From DASSSY01 sp035708205 (lineage in GTDB: Bacteria; Bacteroidota; Bacteroidia; Chitinophagales; Chitinophagaceae), in assembly GCA_035708205.1 (NCBI GenBank), contig DASSSY010000007.1, forward strand, positions 297,024-361,023: DNA of 64,000 bases. Direction: 5' to 3'. How positions within the stretch are numbered: position 1 is the stretch's first letter; each line of letters opens with the position of its first letter. The position numbers were made by a program, and so were the translations under genes. Positions 24,936 to 32,900 of the stretch are shown piece by piece. Below the pieces are notes generated by a model that was not told the origin of the DNA, ran no database searches, and saw only the letters and a program-made list of their open reading frames with translations.

Positions 24936-25808
24936 ATGGCCTCGGGCATTTTTGCAGTCTTAGATGATATTTCCACCTTAATGGATGATGTGGCGCTGGC
25001 CAGTAAAATCGCTTCCCAAAAAACCGCCGGCATCCTGGGGGATGACCTCGCCGTCAATGCGGAAAAAGCCACAGGCTTTGTTTCCTCAAGGGAGCTGCCA
25101 GTTCTGTGGGCCATTGCCAAAGGTTCTTTGATCAATAAGGCCATTATCATACCGGTCGTTATCCTGCTTCAGGTATTCTTACCAATCGCCATTAAGGTTA
25201 TCCTGGCCTGCGGGGGAATATATCTTGCCTTTGAAGGCGTGGAAAAAATAATTGATTATTTCTTCCACAAAAAACGACAACCTCATAAGGCTTCCGGGTC
25301 CATTATTGAAAAGGACGGGGATACAGAAAAAGCAAAGATTAAATCGGCCATTACTACAGATTTTATCCTGTCGGTCGAAATTGTCATCATCGCGCTGGGA
25401 ACGGTTCTGGATAAAAGCCTGTCTATCCAGATTACGACCGTAGCTATTGTCGGCGTTCTGGCGACCGTCGGCGTCTATGGCTTTGTGGCGCTGATCGTGC
25501 GCATGGACGATACCGGCTTCAAACTGATCCGGCGTTTTGGAGATAAAGGCCTTATGGGCAAAGCAGGTAAAATACTGGTCAATGCGCTGCCGGTCATCAT
25601 CCGCTTCTTCGCCGTTGTGGGAACCATCGCCTTGATCCTCGTAGCCGGCGGTATTTTCGCCCATAATATCCCATATTTACATCACCATATACTTGCCGGC
25701 TGGCCTTCATTCATCAGGGAACCGATATTCGGCCTTGCTATCGGCGCAATTGCGGTGCTTTTGCTTGCGCTGGGTAAAGGCATAGCCGGGATGTTTGAAC
25801 GGAAATAG
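24936..25808 (+). CDS. DUF808 family membrane protein (YedI-like)
   Basis: 290 residues, matching the DUF808 family from the opening: MASGIFAVLDDISTLMDDVA, then KTAGILGDDLAVNAEKATGF and RELPVLWAIAKGSLINK. Hydrophobic segments are near 72-90, 92-107, 147-185, 210-240 and 262-285. Proteins of this family are inner-membrane proteins of unknown function. It stands between the tRNA-His gene (divergent) and rimO, 99 bp before the latter. Confidence 0.9.
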   Translation: MASGIFAVLDDISTLMDDVALASKIASQKTAGILGDDLAVNAEKATGFVSSRELPVLWAIAKGSLINKAIIIPVVILLQVFLPIAIKVILACGGIYLAFEGVEKIIDYFFHKKRQPHKASGSIIEKDGDTEKAKIKSAITTDFILSVEIVIIALGTVLDKSLSIQITTVAIVGVLATVGVYGFVALIVRMDDTGFKLIRRFGDKGLMGKAGKILVNALPVIIRFFAVVGTIALILVAGGIFAHNIPYLHHHILAGWPSFIREPIFGLAIGAIAVLLLALGKGIAGMFERK

Positions 25809-25864
25809 CCCTCTTTTAGCCGCATCCGGGTAATAACACGGCCACCGGTAATTCAACAGTGATC

Positions 25865-25897
25865 TTGATACCTTGCGTTATTTAATGCTTACCTTTG
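25865..25897 (+). promoter_or_regulatory. rimO promoter, near-leaderless
   Basis: TTG at 25865-25867 and TACCTTTG at 25890-25897 (22-nt spacer) match the -33/-7 consensus. The ATG of rimO follows 9 bp after the -7 element, so the transcript leader would be only a few nucleotides. Confidence 0.5.
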
Positions 25898-25906
25898 CCG
25901 CAAGAT

Positions 25907-27235
25907 ATGAGAAGCAAAACTTACAAGCAGAATAAAATCAATATCATTACCTTGGGTTGTTCCAAAAACCTTGTGGACAGCGAGGTATTGAGCGGGCAGC
26001 TACGCGCCAATGACATGGATGTGGTTCATGAAAACAAAGAGCCGGACCACAATATCGTGGTGGTTAACACCTGTGGTTTTATCGATAAAGCTAAAGAGGA
26101 ATCGGTCCAGACCATTCTGGAACAGGTAGCGCTAAAAGAGCAGGGCCAATTGGACAAAGTGCTGGTGACAGGCTGTTTAAGTGCCCGTTACAGGGAGGAG
26201 TTAGCCAGGGAAATACCCGAAGTGGACGCCTGGTTCGGGACGCTTGAGCTGCCATTTATCCTTAAGGAGCTCAATGCCGACTTTAAGAAAGAGCTCCTGG
26301 GCGAAAGGCTTTTGAGCACCCCAAAGCACTATGCCTATCTTAAAATATCAGAGGGCTGCAACCGCACCTGCTCCTTTTGCGCCATTCCCCTGATGCGTGG
26401 CGGTCATGTTTCCAAGGCCATTGAAGATATTGTCAAAGAAGCGGAAGGCTTAGCCAGGCAAGGTGTCAAGGAGATCATGCTTATTGCCCAGGAGCTGACC
26501 TATTATGGTTTGGACATCTATAAGAAGCGCATGCTTGCGGAGTTGCTGAGAGCCTTGGTTAAAGTGGAGGGTATTGAATGGATCCGGTTGCATTACGCCT
26601 ATCCCAGCAAATTCCCCCTGGAAGTTTTGGATGTCATTCGTGAAGAGCCGAAGGTTTGCAACTACCTGGATATCCCGTTGCAACATTGCAGCGACCGTAT
26701 GCTGAAAGCCATGAAAAGGCAAATTACCAAAGAAGAAATGGTGGAACTCATCGGCACCATTCGCGAAAAAGTGCCGGGAATCGCCTTGCGCACCACCCTT
26801 ATTACCGGTTTCCCGGGTGAAACTTTGGAAGATGTTGCGGAAATGGAAGCCTTTCTTGAGAAAATGCGCTTTGACCGTGTTGGCATCTTCACCTATTCGC
26901 ATGAAGAAAACACTTCGGCATATGAGCTGGAGGACAATATTCCGGCCGAAGAAAAAGAACGGCGGGCCCAGGAAATCATGGCGGTACAGCAAGATATTTC
27001 CTATGAACACAACCAGGCGCTCATTGGGCGTGAATTAAAGGTATTGATCGATAAATTTGAGGCGGGGCGTTATATTGGCAGAACCGAATACGACAGTGTT
27101 GAGGTGGATAACGAGGTTATCATTAATACAACATCCGAATTAGAGATCGGCAGTTTTGCCCGGGCAAAAATAACGAAGGCCTATGATTTTGATTTAGAAG
27201 CTGAGCTAATAGCCGAATCCCGGCAAAGGCTTTAG
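25907..27235 (+). CDS. rimO: ribosomal protein S12 methylthiotransferase RimO
   Basis: Radical-SAM enzyme that methylthiolates Asp of ribosomal protein S12. Domains in order: an MTTase N-terminal domain with Cys18, Cys56 and Cys90 for the auxiliary cluster (INIITLGCSKNL, NTCGFI, VTGCLSARY), a radical-SAM core with Cys151, Cys155 and Cys158 (EGCNRTCSFCAIP), and a C-terminal TRAM domain. GKSNLVDSE-like LGCSKNLVDSE is the RimO signature that separates it from MiaB. Started at ATG 25907; an in-frame TTG upstream lies inside the -7 promoter element, so it was rejected. Length 442. Confidence 0.95.
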   Translation: MRSKTYKQNKINIITLGCSKNLVDSEVLSGQLRANDMDVVHENKEPDHNIVVVNTCGFIDKAKEESVQTILEQVALKEQGQLDKVLVTGCLSARYREELAREIPEVDAWFGTLELPFILKELNADFKKELLGERLLSTPKHYAYLKISEGCNRTCSFCAIPLMRGGHVSKAIEDIVKEAEGLARQGVKEIMLIAQELTYYGLDIYKKRMLAELLRALVKVEGIEWIRLHYAYPSKFPLEVLDVIREEPKVCNYLDIPLQHCSDRMLKAMKRQITKEEMVELIGTIREKVPGIALRTTLITGFPGETLEDVAEMEAFLEKMRFDRVGIFTYSHEENTSAYELEDNIPAEEKERRAQEIMAVQQDISYEHNQALIGRELKVLIDKFEAGRYIGRTEYDSVEVDNEVIINTTSELEIGSFARAKITKAYDFDLEAELIAESRQRL

Positions 27236-27310
27236 CCTAATATTAGCATTTGGTTAATTAAAATCTGCACGGAATTTGCAGGATTACATCACAAACAAAT
27301 TTACACAGTT

Positions 27311-27907
27311 ATGAAGAAAACGTTTTCCATTTTATTAGCCCTGACATTTGGCCTAGGGGCAACCTCAACAGCTCTGGCCCAGGACAACGGCCGCGCTTTT
27401 TATAAACAATCCTACGAATCACGTAATAGCGGCTCATTTGACCATAATACCAGCATCGTGTCCATTGGCTATGGCTTTCCTAATGCCACAATCGGCGGCT
27501 ACTGGGACAACGGCTTCGGCCCTTTATACGGGAAGTATGAACACGGCATCATTGACGAAGTGGGTATTGGTGGTTACCTGGGCCTCGCAGCCGCTTCTCA
27601 TTCCGGAAAGGGCTATAAAGACAAATTTTCCGCTTTCGGCATGGGCGTCTTAGGGTATTACCACTTTAATAAGCTGATCCCGGTACATCAGCTGGACGTT
27701 TACGCCGGTGCGGGCCTGGGCTTTGTGAACGGCCATTACAAATATGATACTCATTCTCCTTATAGCGCCAGCGACTCCTATTTTGATGTCAATGCCATTG
27801 TCAAGGTTGGTGCCAGATGGTATTTCACTCAGGGCTTCGGCGTGTATCTGGAAGCCGGTTACGACGATATGAGCTCTGTTAACCTTGGCGTTTCTTTCCG
27901 CTTTTAA
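27311..27907 (+). CDS. small outer-membrane beta-barrel protein
   Basis: 198 residues, signal peptide MKKTFSILLALTFGLG, cleavage near LAQ. The mature protein has alternating hydrophobic and polar strands with Gly and aromatic residues (VSIGYGFPNATIGGYW, VGIGGYLGLAAAS, GMGVLGYYHF, VYAGAGLGFVNG) and ends RF, a typical outer-membrane C-terminus. It resembles small outer-membrane porin-like or OmpW-size proteins, but no specific family is recognised. It stands alone, convergent with the small helical protein at 27962. Confidence 0.8.
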   Translation: MKKTFSILLALTFGLGATSTALAQDNGRAFYKQSYESRNSGSFDHNTSIVSIGYGFPNATIGGYWDNGFGPLYGKYEHGIIDEVGIGGYLGLAAASHSGKGYKDKFSAFGMGVLGYYHFNKLIPVHQLDVYAGAGLGFVNGHYKYDTHSPYSASDSYFDVNAIVKVGARWYFTQGFGVYLEAGYDDMSSVNLGVSFRF

Positions 27908-27932
27908 ACAGAAGAATCCTGAACGACAAAAG

Positions 27933-27966
27933 AATAACCACTCCGCAGGAAAACGGGGTGGTTATT
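27933..27966. terminator. bidirectional terminator between convergent genes
   Basis: AATAACCACTCC (27933-27944) and GGGGTGGTTATT (27955-27966) form a 12-bp stem with one T-G pair and a 10-nt loop. The right arm overlaps the stop codon of the minus-strand gene ending at 27962. Confidence 0.75.
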
Positions 27967-28360
27967 TCCTTAAGCCAGCTATCTTGGCCATTCGTGAAAA
28001 TGAAAAAGTGGCGGTCCGGTCGGTAATATATTGATAAAGAGCCGCGGCTTGCCAGGCGTAATGATCAGCGGCAGGCTCCGGCATTTTTTTTGACACGGCT
28101 GCGAACAAATCGGCCAGTAACTCCAGGTTCTCCATTTGCGCGGAGTCCTTACCGGTAAACAGTTGCTGCAATTCTTCAGGCGACTTTAGCACCAGGTCGG
28201 CCAGACGGCCGTCAGCTACAGGCAATACTTTCTGCTCGTCGTCCGTCACAAGCATGCTCACCAGATCAGGATCATTCAGCGGCAGCACCCGCTCCAGCAA
28301 TTCATTCAATTCCTTACCCAGATTATTAATTTGTTTCTTTAATAAATCCTGAAAAGCCAT
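27962..28360 (-). CDS. small helical protein, unknown
   Basis: 132 residues, predominantly helical by composition (MAFQDLLKKQINNLGKELNELL, PEELQQLFTGKDSAQMENLELLADLFAAV). No signal peptide, no membrane segment, no recognised motif. It is followed on the plus strand side by a convergent outer-membrane gene and preceded by 30 bp after the start of the sugar transferase gene's 3' end, so it may belong to that operon. Confidence 0.65.
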   Translation of the reverse strand: MAFQDLLKKQINNLGKELNELLERVLPLNDPDLVSMLVTDDEQKVLPVADGRLADLVLKSPEELQQLFTGKDSAQMENLELLADLFAAVSKKMPEPAADHYAWQAAALYQYITDRTATFSFSRMAKIAGLRK

Positions 28361-28390
28361 AATATTATTATTTTAAAGGAAGGGTCCCCA

Positions 28391-29821
28391 TCATTTTCCC
28401 CTGCCCTGGAAAAGCACCTTTATCGTGTAGATCATTATTTTTATATCCAGGGCCAGAGAGCAGTTTTCAATATACAGTAAATCATATTTCATCCGTTCGA
28501 TCATCTGGATAACATTTTCCGCATAGCCAAACTGCACCATGCCCCAGGATGTGAGCCCGGGCTTTACCCGGTGCAAATATTTGTAAATCGGTTGCGTCTG
28601 TATTATTTGCTCAATAAAAAAAGCGCGTTCGGGCCGCGGTCCCACCAGGGACATCTCACCCCTTAAAATATTGATAAACTGCGGAAGTTCGTCCAACCGC
28701 CACTTACGCATGAAATGCCCCCATTTCGTAATCCTTTTGTCCGTATCGCTACTCAGTGCCGGACCGTCTTTTTCGGCATCCCGGTACATGGAACGAAACT
28801 TAATGATATGGAACGGCCTCCCAAACAAACCAATCCTTTCCTGCTTATAAAAGACCGGTCCCGGAGAAGATAATTTGACCATTATTGCCGCAAAAACAAG
28901 TACCGGCGACAATAAAATCAATGCCAAAACCGAAGCTCCGACATCCATAACCCGCTTACAAACTTTTTGCCAGTCGGGAAGCAACTCCGGGTGAATGCTG
29001 ATCAGAACGGGGGCAAACACGTTATTGATACGCACGGAGCCGGAAATAATATCATACAAATCGGGCAACACCTTTACGGTAACCGGGCGATAGCTTAAAC
29101 GGATAAGCAGCTGCTCCAGCTGCGCATGCTCGTGCGACTCCACGGCGATAACCACCTCTTCTATATTCTGGCTATCAATAATGCTTTCCAGCTGCTCAAT
29201 GCCTCCCAGCTCCCGCAGGGGGGGTGATACCGCCGGCGCAGACAGGCCGTCAACGCTCACGAATCCCTTAACGTTATTACCCAGCACATGCGGGTTGGCA
29301 TTGATCTCGTTATAGACCCTCGTTGCTTTTCCGTTGCCGCCGACAATAAGGGTATTAAACCGCACACGCCCCTTCAGCAAATCGCGCTTGATCTTATAGA
29401 GCCATAACAGCCTGGCGATGAGCAAGATGGAGAAATGCACCAGGAAGTACCATGAGGTAATTTCGAAAAAATAGGCGAAATTATTGGTATCATTAGCAAA
29501 GGTGAGCATGCCGATGATCAGGGCCCCGATAACGGACACAATAATGGTCCTGTTGATCTCTATCAGCCTTGACTTCCGGTAAAGGTCAAAATAGGTCCCT
29601 GATAGGTAATACAGAAATATCCAGAAAGCGGGAACAGCAAGGTAGGCCAGAAGATAATCCCGGACATAAAAATTACGGTTATCCGGATACAGCACGGGAA
29701 TTTCCTGATGCAATATACCCTGGCGATAAAACCAGAACAGGATCCAGGCAACAGCAGCCGTCAGGTAATCGATGATTATCATGACCGCAACCGCATTTTT
29801 TCTGTAGGAATGTAACTTCAT
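28391..29821 (-). CDS. undecaprenyl-phosphate sugar phosphotransferase
   Basis: 476 residues. Transfers a sugar-1-phosphate to undecaprenyl phosphate to begin polysaccharide synthesis at the inner membrane. Four N-terminal membrane segments (about 10-30, 50-70, 85-105, 115-140), a Rossmann-like CoA-binding-type region (VGGNGKATRVYNEI), then the bacterial sugar transferase domain: KRVMDVGASVLALILLSP, SSPGPVFYKQERIG, HIIKFRSMYRDAE, ITKWGHFMRKWRLDELPQF and GEMSLVGPRPE with KPGLTSWGMVQ. All core motifs are present. Probably for exopolysaccharide. The oxidoreductase 72 bp upstream may be part of the same pathway. Confidence 0.92.
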   Translation of the reverse strand: MKLHSYRKNAVAVMIIIDYLTAAVAWILFWFYRQGILHQEIPVLYPDNRNFYVRDYLLAYLAVPAFWIFLYYLSGTYFDLYRKSRLIEINRTIIVSVIGALIIGMLTFANDTNNFAYFFEITSWYFLVHFSILLIARLLWLYKIKRDLLKGRVRFNTLIVGGNGKATRVYNEINANPHVLGNNVKGFVSVDGLSAPAVSPPLRELGGIEQLESIIDSQNIEEVVIAVESHEHAQLEQLLIRLSYRPVTVKVLPDLYDIISGSVRINNVFAPVLISIHPELLPDWQKVCKRVMDVGASVLALILLSPVLVFAAIMVKLSSPGPVFYKQERIGLFGRPFHIIKFRSMYRDAEKDGPALSSDTDKRITKWGHFMRKWRLDELPQFINILRGEMSLVGPRPERAFFIEQIIQTQPIYKYLHRVKPGLTSWGMVQFGYAENVIQMIERMKYDLLYIENCSLALDIKIMIYTIKVLFQGRGK

Positions 29822-29893
29822 GTACCGGAATAGTCTTAATAGATAACGATATTTTTAGAAAAAAATTACTTTATCCAAAAATGCCGCATCTGA

Positions 29894-30883
29894 TCATTGA
29901 ACATTTTCCGGTAACACCTGCCGGTTCATTTTTTGCAAGATCTGATGCGCCACCTCCATGGCGTTCAGGCCATCAATAGCGGAAACACTGACCGGCTTAT
30001 CCTTTAATACCGATAAGGTAAAGGCTGCCAATTCTTCACGAATGGCATTGATCTCGTTTATATGCGGGGTTTCGATGGATATGGTTTTTTGCTTTCCGCC
30101 ACCGATATCGATCGGAAAATCAAAGAAACCTTTTTCCTCATGCTCTTCTTTAAGACGAATGATCTCGGTCTTCTTATTCAGGAAATCGATGCCGATATAG
30201 GCGTCCCGCTGGAACAAACGCATTTTCCGCATTTTTTTTAACGAGATACGGCTGGCCGTAAGATTGGCCACACAGCCATTGTCAAATTCAATATGCGCAT
30301 TGGCAATATCCGTAGTCTCACTAATGACCGAAACACCGCTTGCGGAGATCTTCTTGACCGGGGATTTGACAAAATGCAATAATACATCAATATCATGGAT
30401 CATCAAATCCAAAACAACCGCCACATCCGTACCCCGCGGATTAAATTGTGCCAACCGGTGCGTTTCCACAAACATGGGGTTGATCTTGTGGCCTTTTAAA
30501 GCCAGTATGGCCGGATTAAACCGTTCCACATGCCCGATCTGACATTTTACCCTCGCCTCCGTTACCATCTTGACCAGCGCCTGGGCCTCTTCCACCGTAT
30601 GCGTCATGGGTTTTTCGATAAACAAATGCCGGGATTGCTGCAAACAGGCTTTGGCCACTTCAAAATGCGAAGTGGTGGTTGTTACGATATCAATGGCATC
30701 CGCATCCCGGATCAGGGCTTCAGGACTATTATATCTTTTTAAATGGAACTCGGTAATGACCCGGGCGGCATTATCATCATTAGGGTCAAAAAAGCCGGCC
30801 AGCTCTACCCCGGGCAACGCACACCATTGCTGAATATGAATACGCCCTAAATGACCGGCACCAAAAACACCAACTTTTAACAT
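29894..30883 (-). CDS. Gfo/Idh/MocA-family oxidoreductase
   Basis: 329 residues: a Rossmann NAD(P)-binding domain (KVGVFGAGHLGRIH at 3-16, LFIEKPMTHTVEEA with the EKP motif near 90-104) and the C-terminal alpha/beta domain (DLMIHDIDVLLHFV, with the Asp/His catalytic pair). The substrate, typically a sugar or inositol derivative, cannot be told. It is upstream of the sugar phosphotransferase on the same strand, 72 bp away, so an envelope polysaccharide role is likely. Confidence 0.88.
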   Translation of the reverse strand: MLKVGVFGAGHLGRIHIQQWCALPGVELAGFFDPNDDNAARVITEFHLKRYNSPEALIRDADAIDIVTTTTSHFEVAKACLQQSRHLFIEKPMTHTVEEAQALVKMVTEARVKCQIGHVERFNPAILALKGHKINPMFVETHRLAQFNPRGTDVAVVLDLMIHDIDVLLHFVKSPVKKISASGVSVISETTDIANAHIEFDNGCVANLTASRISLKKMRKMRLFQRDAYIGIDFLNKKTEIIRLKEEHEEKGFFDFPIDIGGGKQKTISIETPHINEINAIREELAAFTLSVLKDKPVSVSAIDGLNAMEVAHQILQKMNRQVLPENVQ

Positions 30884-30949
30884 GAAAATCTAAGAATTTT
30901 ACGACGACAAATCGACTTGCAAAATAACACAATTCGGAGGATTTTTAAC

Positions 30950-31027
30950 TCACCAGGCCATATTCTTACGTTTTTTATTGTTTTTGACCTTGTCCACCGG
31001 CAAATGGAAAAGTTTATCATTACTCAT
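30950..31027 (-). CDS. possible 25-codon peptide before the oxidoreductase
   Basis: Reads MSNDKLFHLPVDKVKNNKKR and ends KNMAW, basic and Asn/Lys-rich, 66 bp before the oxidoreductase start on the same strand. No Shine-Dalgarno or promoter is seen. It could be a leader peptide, a remnant, or chance. Low confidence. Confidence 0.2.
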   Translation of the reverse strand: MSNDKLFHLPVDKVKNNKKRKNMAW

Positions 31028-31112
31028 GATTAACCGGCCACTGCGCCAGGTCATCGCCTTCGCTCATCACCGCATAACCATTCGTGATGGCTCTTAACCA
31101 TCAGTACTTGCT

Positions 31113-31143
31113 GTTCGGGATGCGCTGCGCCAACATCCCGAAC
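31113..31143. repeat. 10-bp hairpin near the RAYT remnant
   Basis: GTTCGGGATG (31113-31122) and CATCCCGAAC (31134-31143) pair perfectly over an 11-nt loop. A near copy, TTTGGGATG and CATCCCGAA, lies on the other side of the RAYT relic at 31689-31716. The two may be REP-type elements matched to this transposase, by inference. Confidence 0.5.
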
Positions 31144-31181
31144 AATAGATAATTAGGATTTTAATACAAAAGCAATAGTTT

Positions 31182-31640
31182 ACGTATGCCTTTACCTATC
31201 ATATTTATGACCAATATGCGGTTCATTCCGCGACTTTTACCGTTCATCAATGGGTTGATGTGTTTACCCGAAATGAATATAGGGAATATTGTTGGAGAGC
31301 CTGCGGTTTTGTCCGCAACAAAGTGATATTAGCCGTGGCTTAAAAAATACACTTCCAGCCAAATAATAAAGGCGATTGAACAGAACCCGCAGGAAAGCCG
31401 TAAAAAGCGGCTGTTGCGGTTATTGAAAAAAGAAAAGCGCAATATTTCATGTCAGGAAGGCTACCAGGGAGAAGAAATAAGAACGAAGGCCTTTTATGAC
31501 ACAAAAGAGCGTTATATTCATCTCAATCCGCTAAGGGACTGGGATCGTTTTTGAAGAAAAAGATATGTTTACAGCAGTTATGCCAGCCGTTCCGGTCTTG
31601 TGGAAGGTTTATTAAAATTGCCCGATCTTAAGCTACATGG
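31182..31640 (+). pseudogene. decayed REP-associated tyrosine transposase (RAYT)
   Basis: Translation across three frames recovers RAYT pieces in the right order. First HSATFTVHQWVDVFTRNEYRE, then a shift to ILLESLRFCPQQSDISRGLK ending at a stop. After a missing middle (the HxH catalytic block is not seen) comes KAIEQNPQESRKKRLLRLLK, then YIHLNPLRDWDRF with a stop. A final shift gives RYVYSSYASRSGLVEGLLKL. The phrases NEY-E, AIEQNPQES, YIHLNPLR and YVYSSYASRSGLVEG are typical of Y1-type transposases (Transposase_17) that mobilise REP elements. The gene is clearly dead: at least two frameshifts, an in-frame stop and a deletion. Its boundaries are approximate. Confidence 0.8.
31283..31338 (+). 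repeat. 56-bp direct repeat, copy 1 (inside the RAYT relic)
   Basis: 56 bp starting GGAATATTGTTGG and ending TATTAGCCGTGG, identical to 31721-31776. Codes for the ILLESLRFCPQQSDISRG part of the relic and contains a 5-bp hairpin (TGCGG and CCGCA). Confidence 0.9.
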
Positions 31641-31688
31641 AACATCCGGAAAGTATATTTGCGGATTACAAATCCGCTTTATCAGGCG

Positions 31689-31716
31689 TTTGGGATGCCC
31701 TTCGGAACATCCCGAA
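31689..31716. repeat. hairpin related to 31113-31143
   Basis: TTTGGGATG (31689-31697) and CATCCCGAA (31708-31716) pair over a 10-nt loop with one T-G pair. Same GGGATG/CATCCC core as the upstream hairpin. Just before it, GCGGATT and AATCCGC (31662-31678 region) form another small hairpin. Confidence 0.45.
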
Positions 31717-31720
31717 CAGC

Positions 31721-31776
31721 GGAATATTGTTGGAGAGCCTGCGGTTTTGTCCGCAACAAAGTGATATTAGCCGTGG
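31721..31776 (+). repeat. 56-bp direct repeat, copy 2
   Basis: Identical to 31283-31338, 438 bp downstream, in a stretch with no gene. It is a displaced piece of the RAYT gene, so the decay involved duplication as well as loss. Confidence 0.9.
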
Positions 31777-31850
31777 TGGCCGCAGATCTCGCCATTACCA
31801 AAATAATTGTTCTGAGAAAATGGCGGAACGATGACAACTGAAACAAGCCA

Positions 31851-32729
31851 TTATCGGGACGGACTACTGCTCGTGACCATCAGCATCCGGTCTTTCCGCT
31901 GAAAATCTTTTGTCAACTTTACCTGCCAGCCCCGGTCGGCAAAATACTGACGGGCCTCCGGGGCAAACTGTTCATGCAGCTCAAAAAAAAGGGCACCGTA
32001 GGGACTTAATATTTCACCGGCCAATTGTTCTATGCTTTTATAAAACTGCAAAGGGTCCTGATTGGTGACAAATAAGGCCTGATGCGGCTCAAAATCCAAA
32101 ACACGCGCCGCCATAGACGATTTTTCGGCCACCGTTATATAAGGCGGATTGCTGATGATCAGGTCAATTTTCCGAGGCAATGCCGGGGGAATGGCTTCCG
32201 CAAGGATATTCCATTGCAGCAACCGGATATCCAAATGATTTAAGGCCGCATTTCTTTCAGCGGTCTTCAGAGCATTGACCGAAATATCGGCCGCTAAAAC
32301 AGTGGCCCCAGGCAGGTGTTTTTTCAGTGCCAGCGCAATGCAGCCGCTGCCGGTTCCGATATCCAGAATATTCAACGGCTTGGCGACCTGATTATTCTTC
32401 GCCAGCCATTTCAGGCATCGGTCCACTAATTCTTCGGTTTCCGGGCGGGGAATAAGCACTGATTCGTCCACCATCAGCGTCAGCCCGTAAAATTCAGTTT
32501 CGCCCAGCACATACTGTACCGGCCGATGGACCAGCAATTGTTCCCGATACTCAAGATATCGAGCTTCCTGTGGCGGGGACAACAACTTCCCGGGATAGCA
32601 AATACGTTCAGAGCGCCCCATGCCGGTCAGTTTTTCCATGACCAGATCAGCTATATTTTTCGCCTCTTCCGGTTCATAAATGGCGGCCAGAGAAAGTTGT
32701 AATTGTTGTGCCGCTGATTTAACTGTCAT
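31851..32729 (-). CDS. prmC: release factor glutamine methyltransferase PrmC
   Basis: Methylates the Gln of the GGQ motif in peptide release factors. 292 residues. The N-terminal helical domain includes VQYVLGETEFYGL near 71-83 and LIPRPETEELVD at 92-103, both family marks. SAM site: LDIGTGSGCIAL (122-133). Substrate-recognition NPPY at 194-197 (LIISNPPYI). It stands alone, next to a degraded transposase region, and is divergent from the peptidase gene by 171 bp. Confidence 0.95.
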   Translation of the reverse strand: MTVKSAAQQLQLSLAAIYEPEEAKNIADLVMEKLTGMGRSERICYPGKLLSPPQEARYLEYREQLLVHRPVQYVLGETEFYGLTLMVDESVLIPRPETEELVDRCLKWLAKNNQVAKPLNILDIGTGSGCIALALKKHLPGATVLAADISVNALKTAERNAALNHLDIRLLQWNILAEAIPPALPRKIDLIISNPPYITVAEKSSMAARVLDFEPHQALFVTNQDPLQFYKSIEQLAGEILSPYGALFFELHEQFAPEARQYFADRGWQVKLTKDFQRKDRMLMVTSSSPSR

Positions 32730-32900
32730 GAATTACCGGTCGGTTTGAAAAGGCCAAAATTAAAGGATTTTAAAGGATTGCCGCCAGCGGTTTTCTTTTT
32801 GCTATTAGCTGCTGATAAAAGGTCGATAACTGTTGGACATCTCCATCATTAGTTTTTCATTTTTTTACCTATCTTAGGCGCTTATTTTTCAGCCTCGTTT

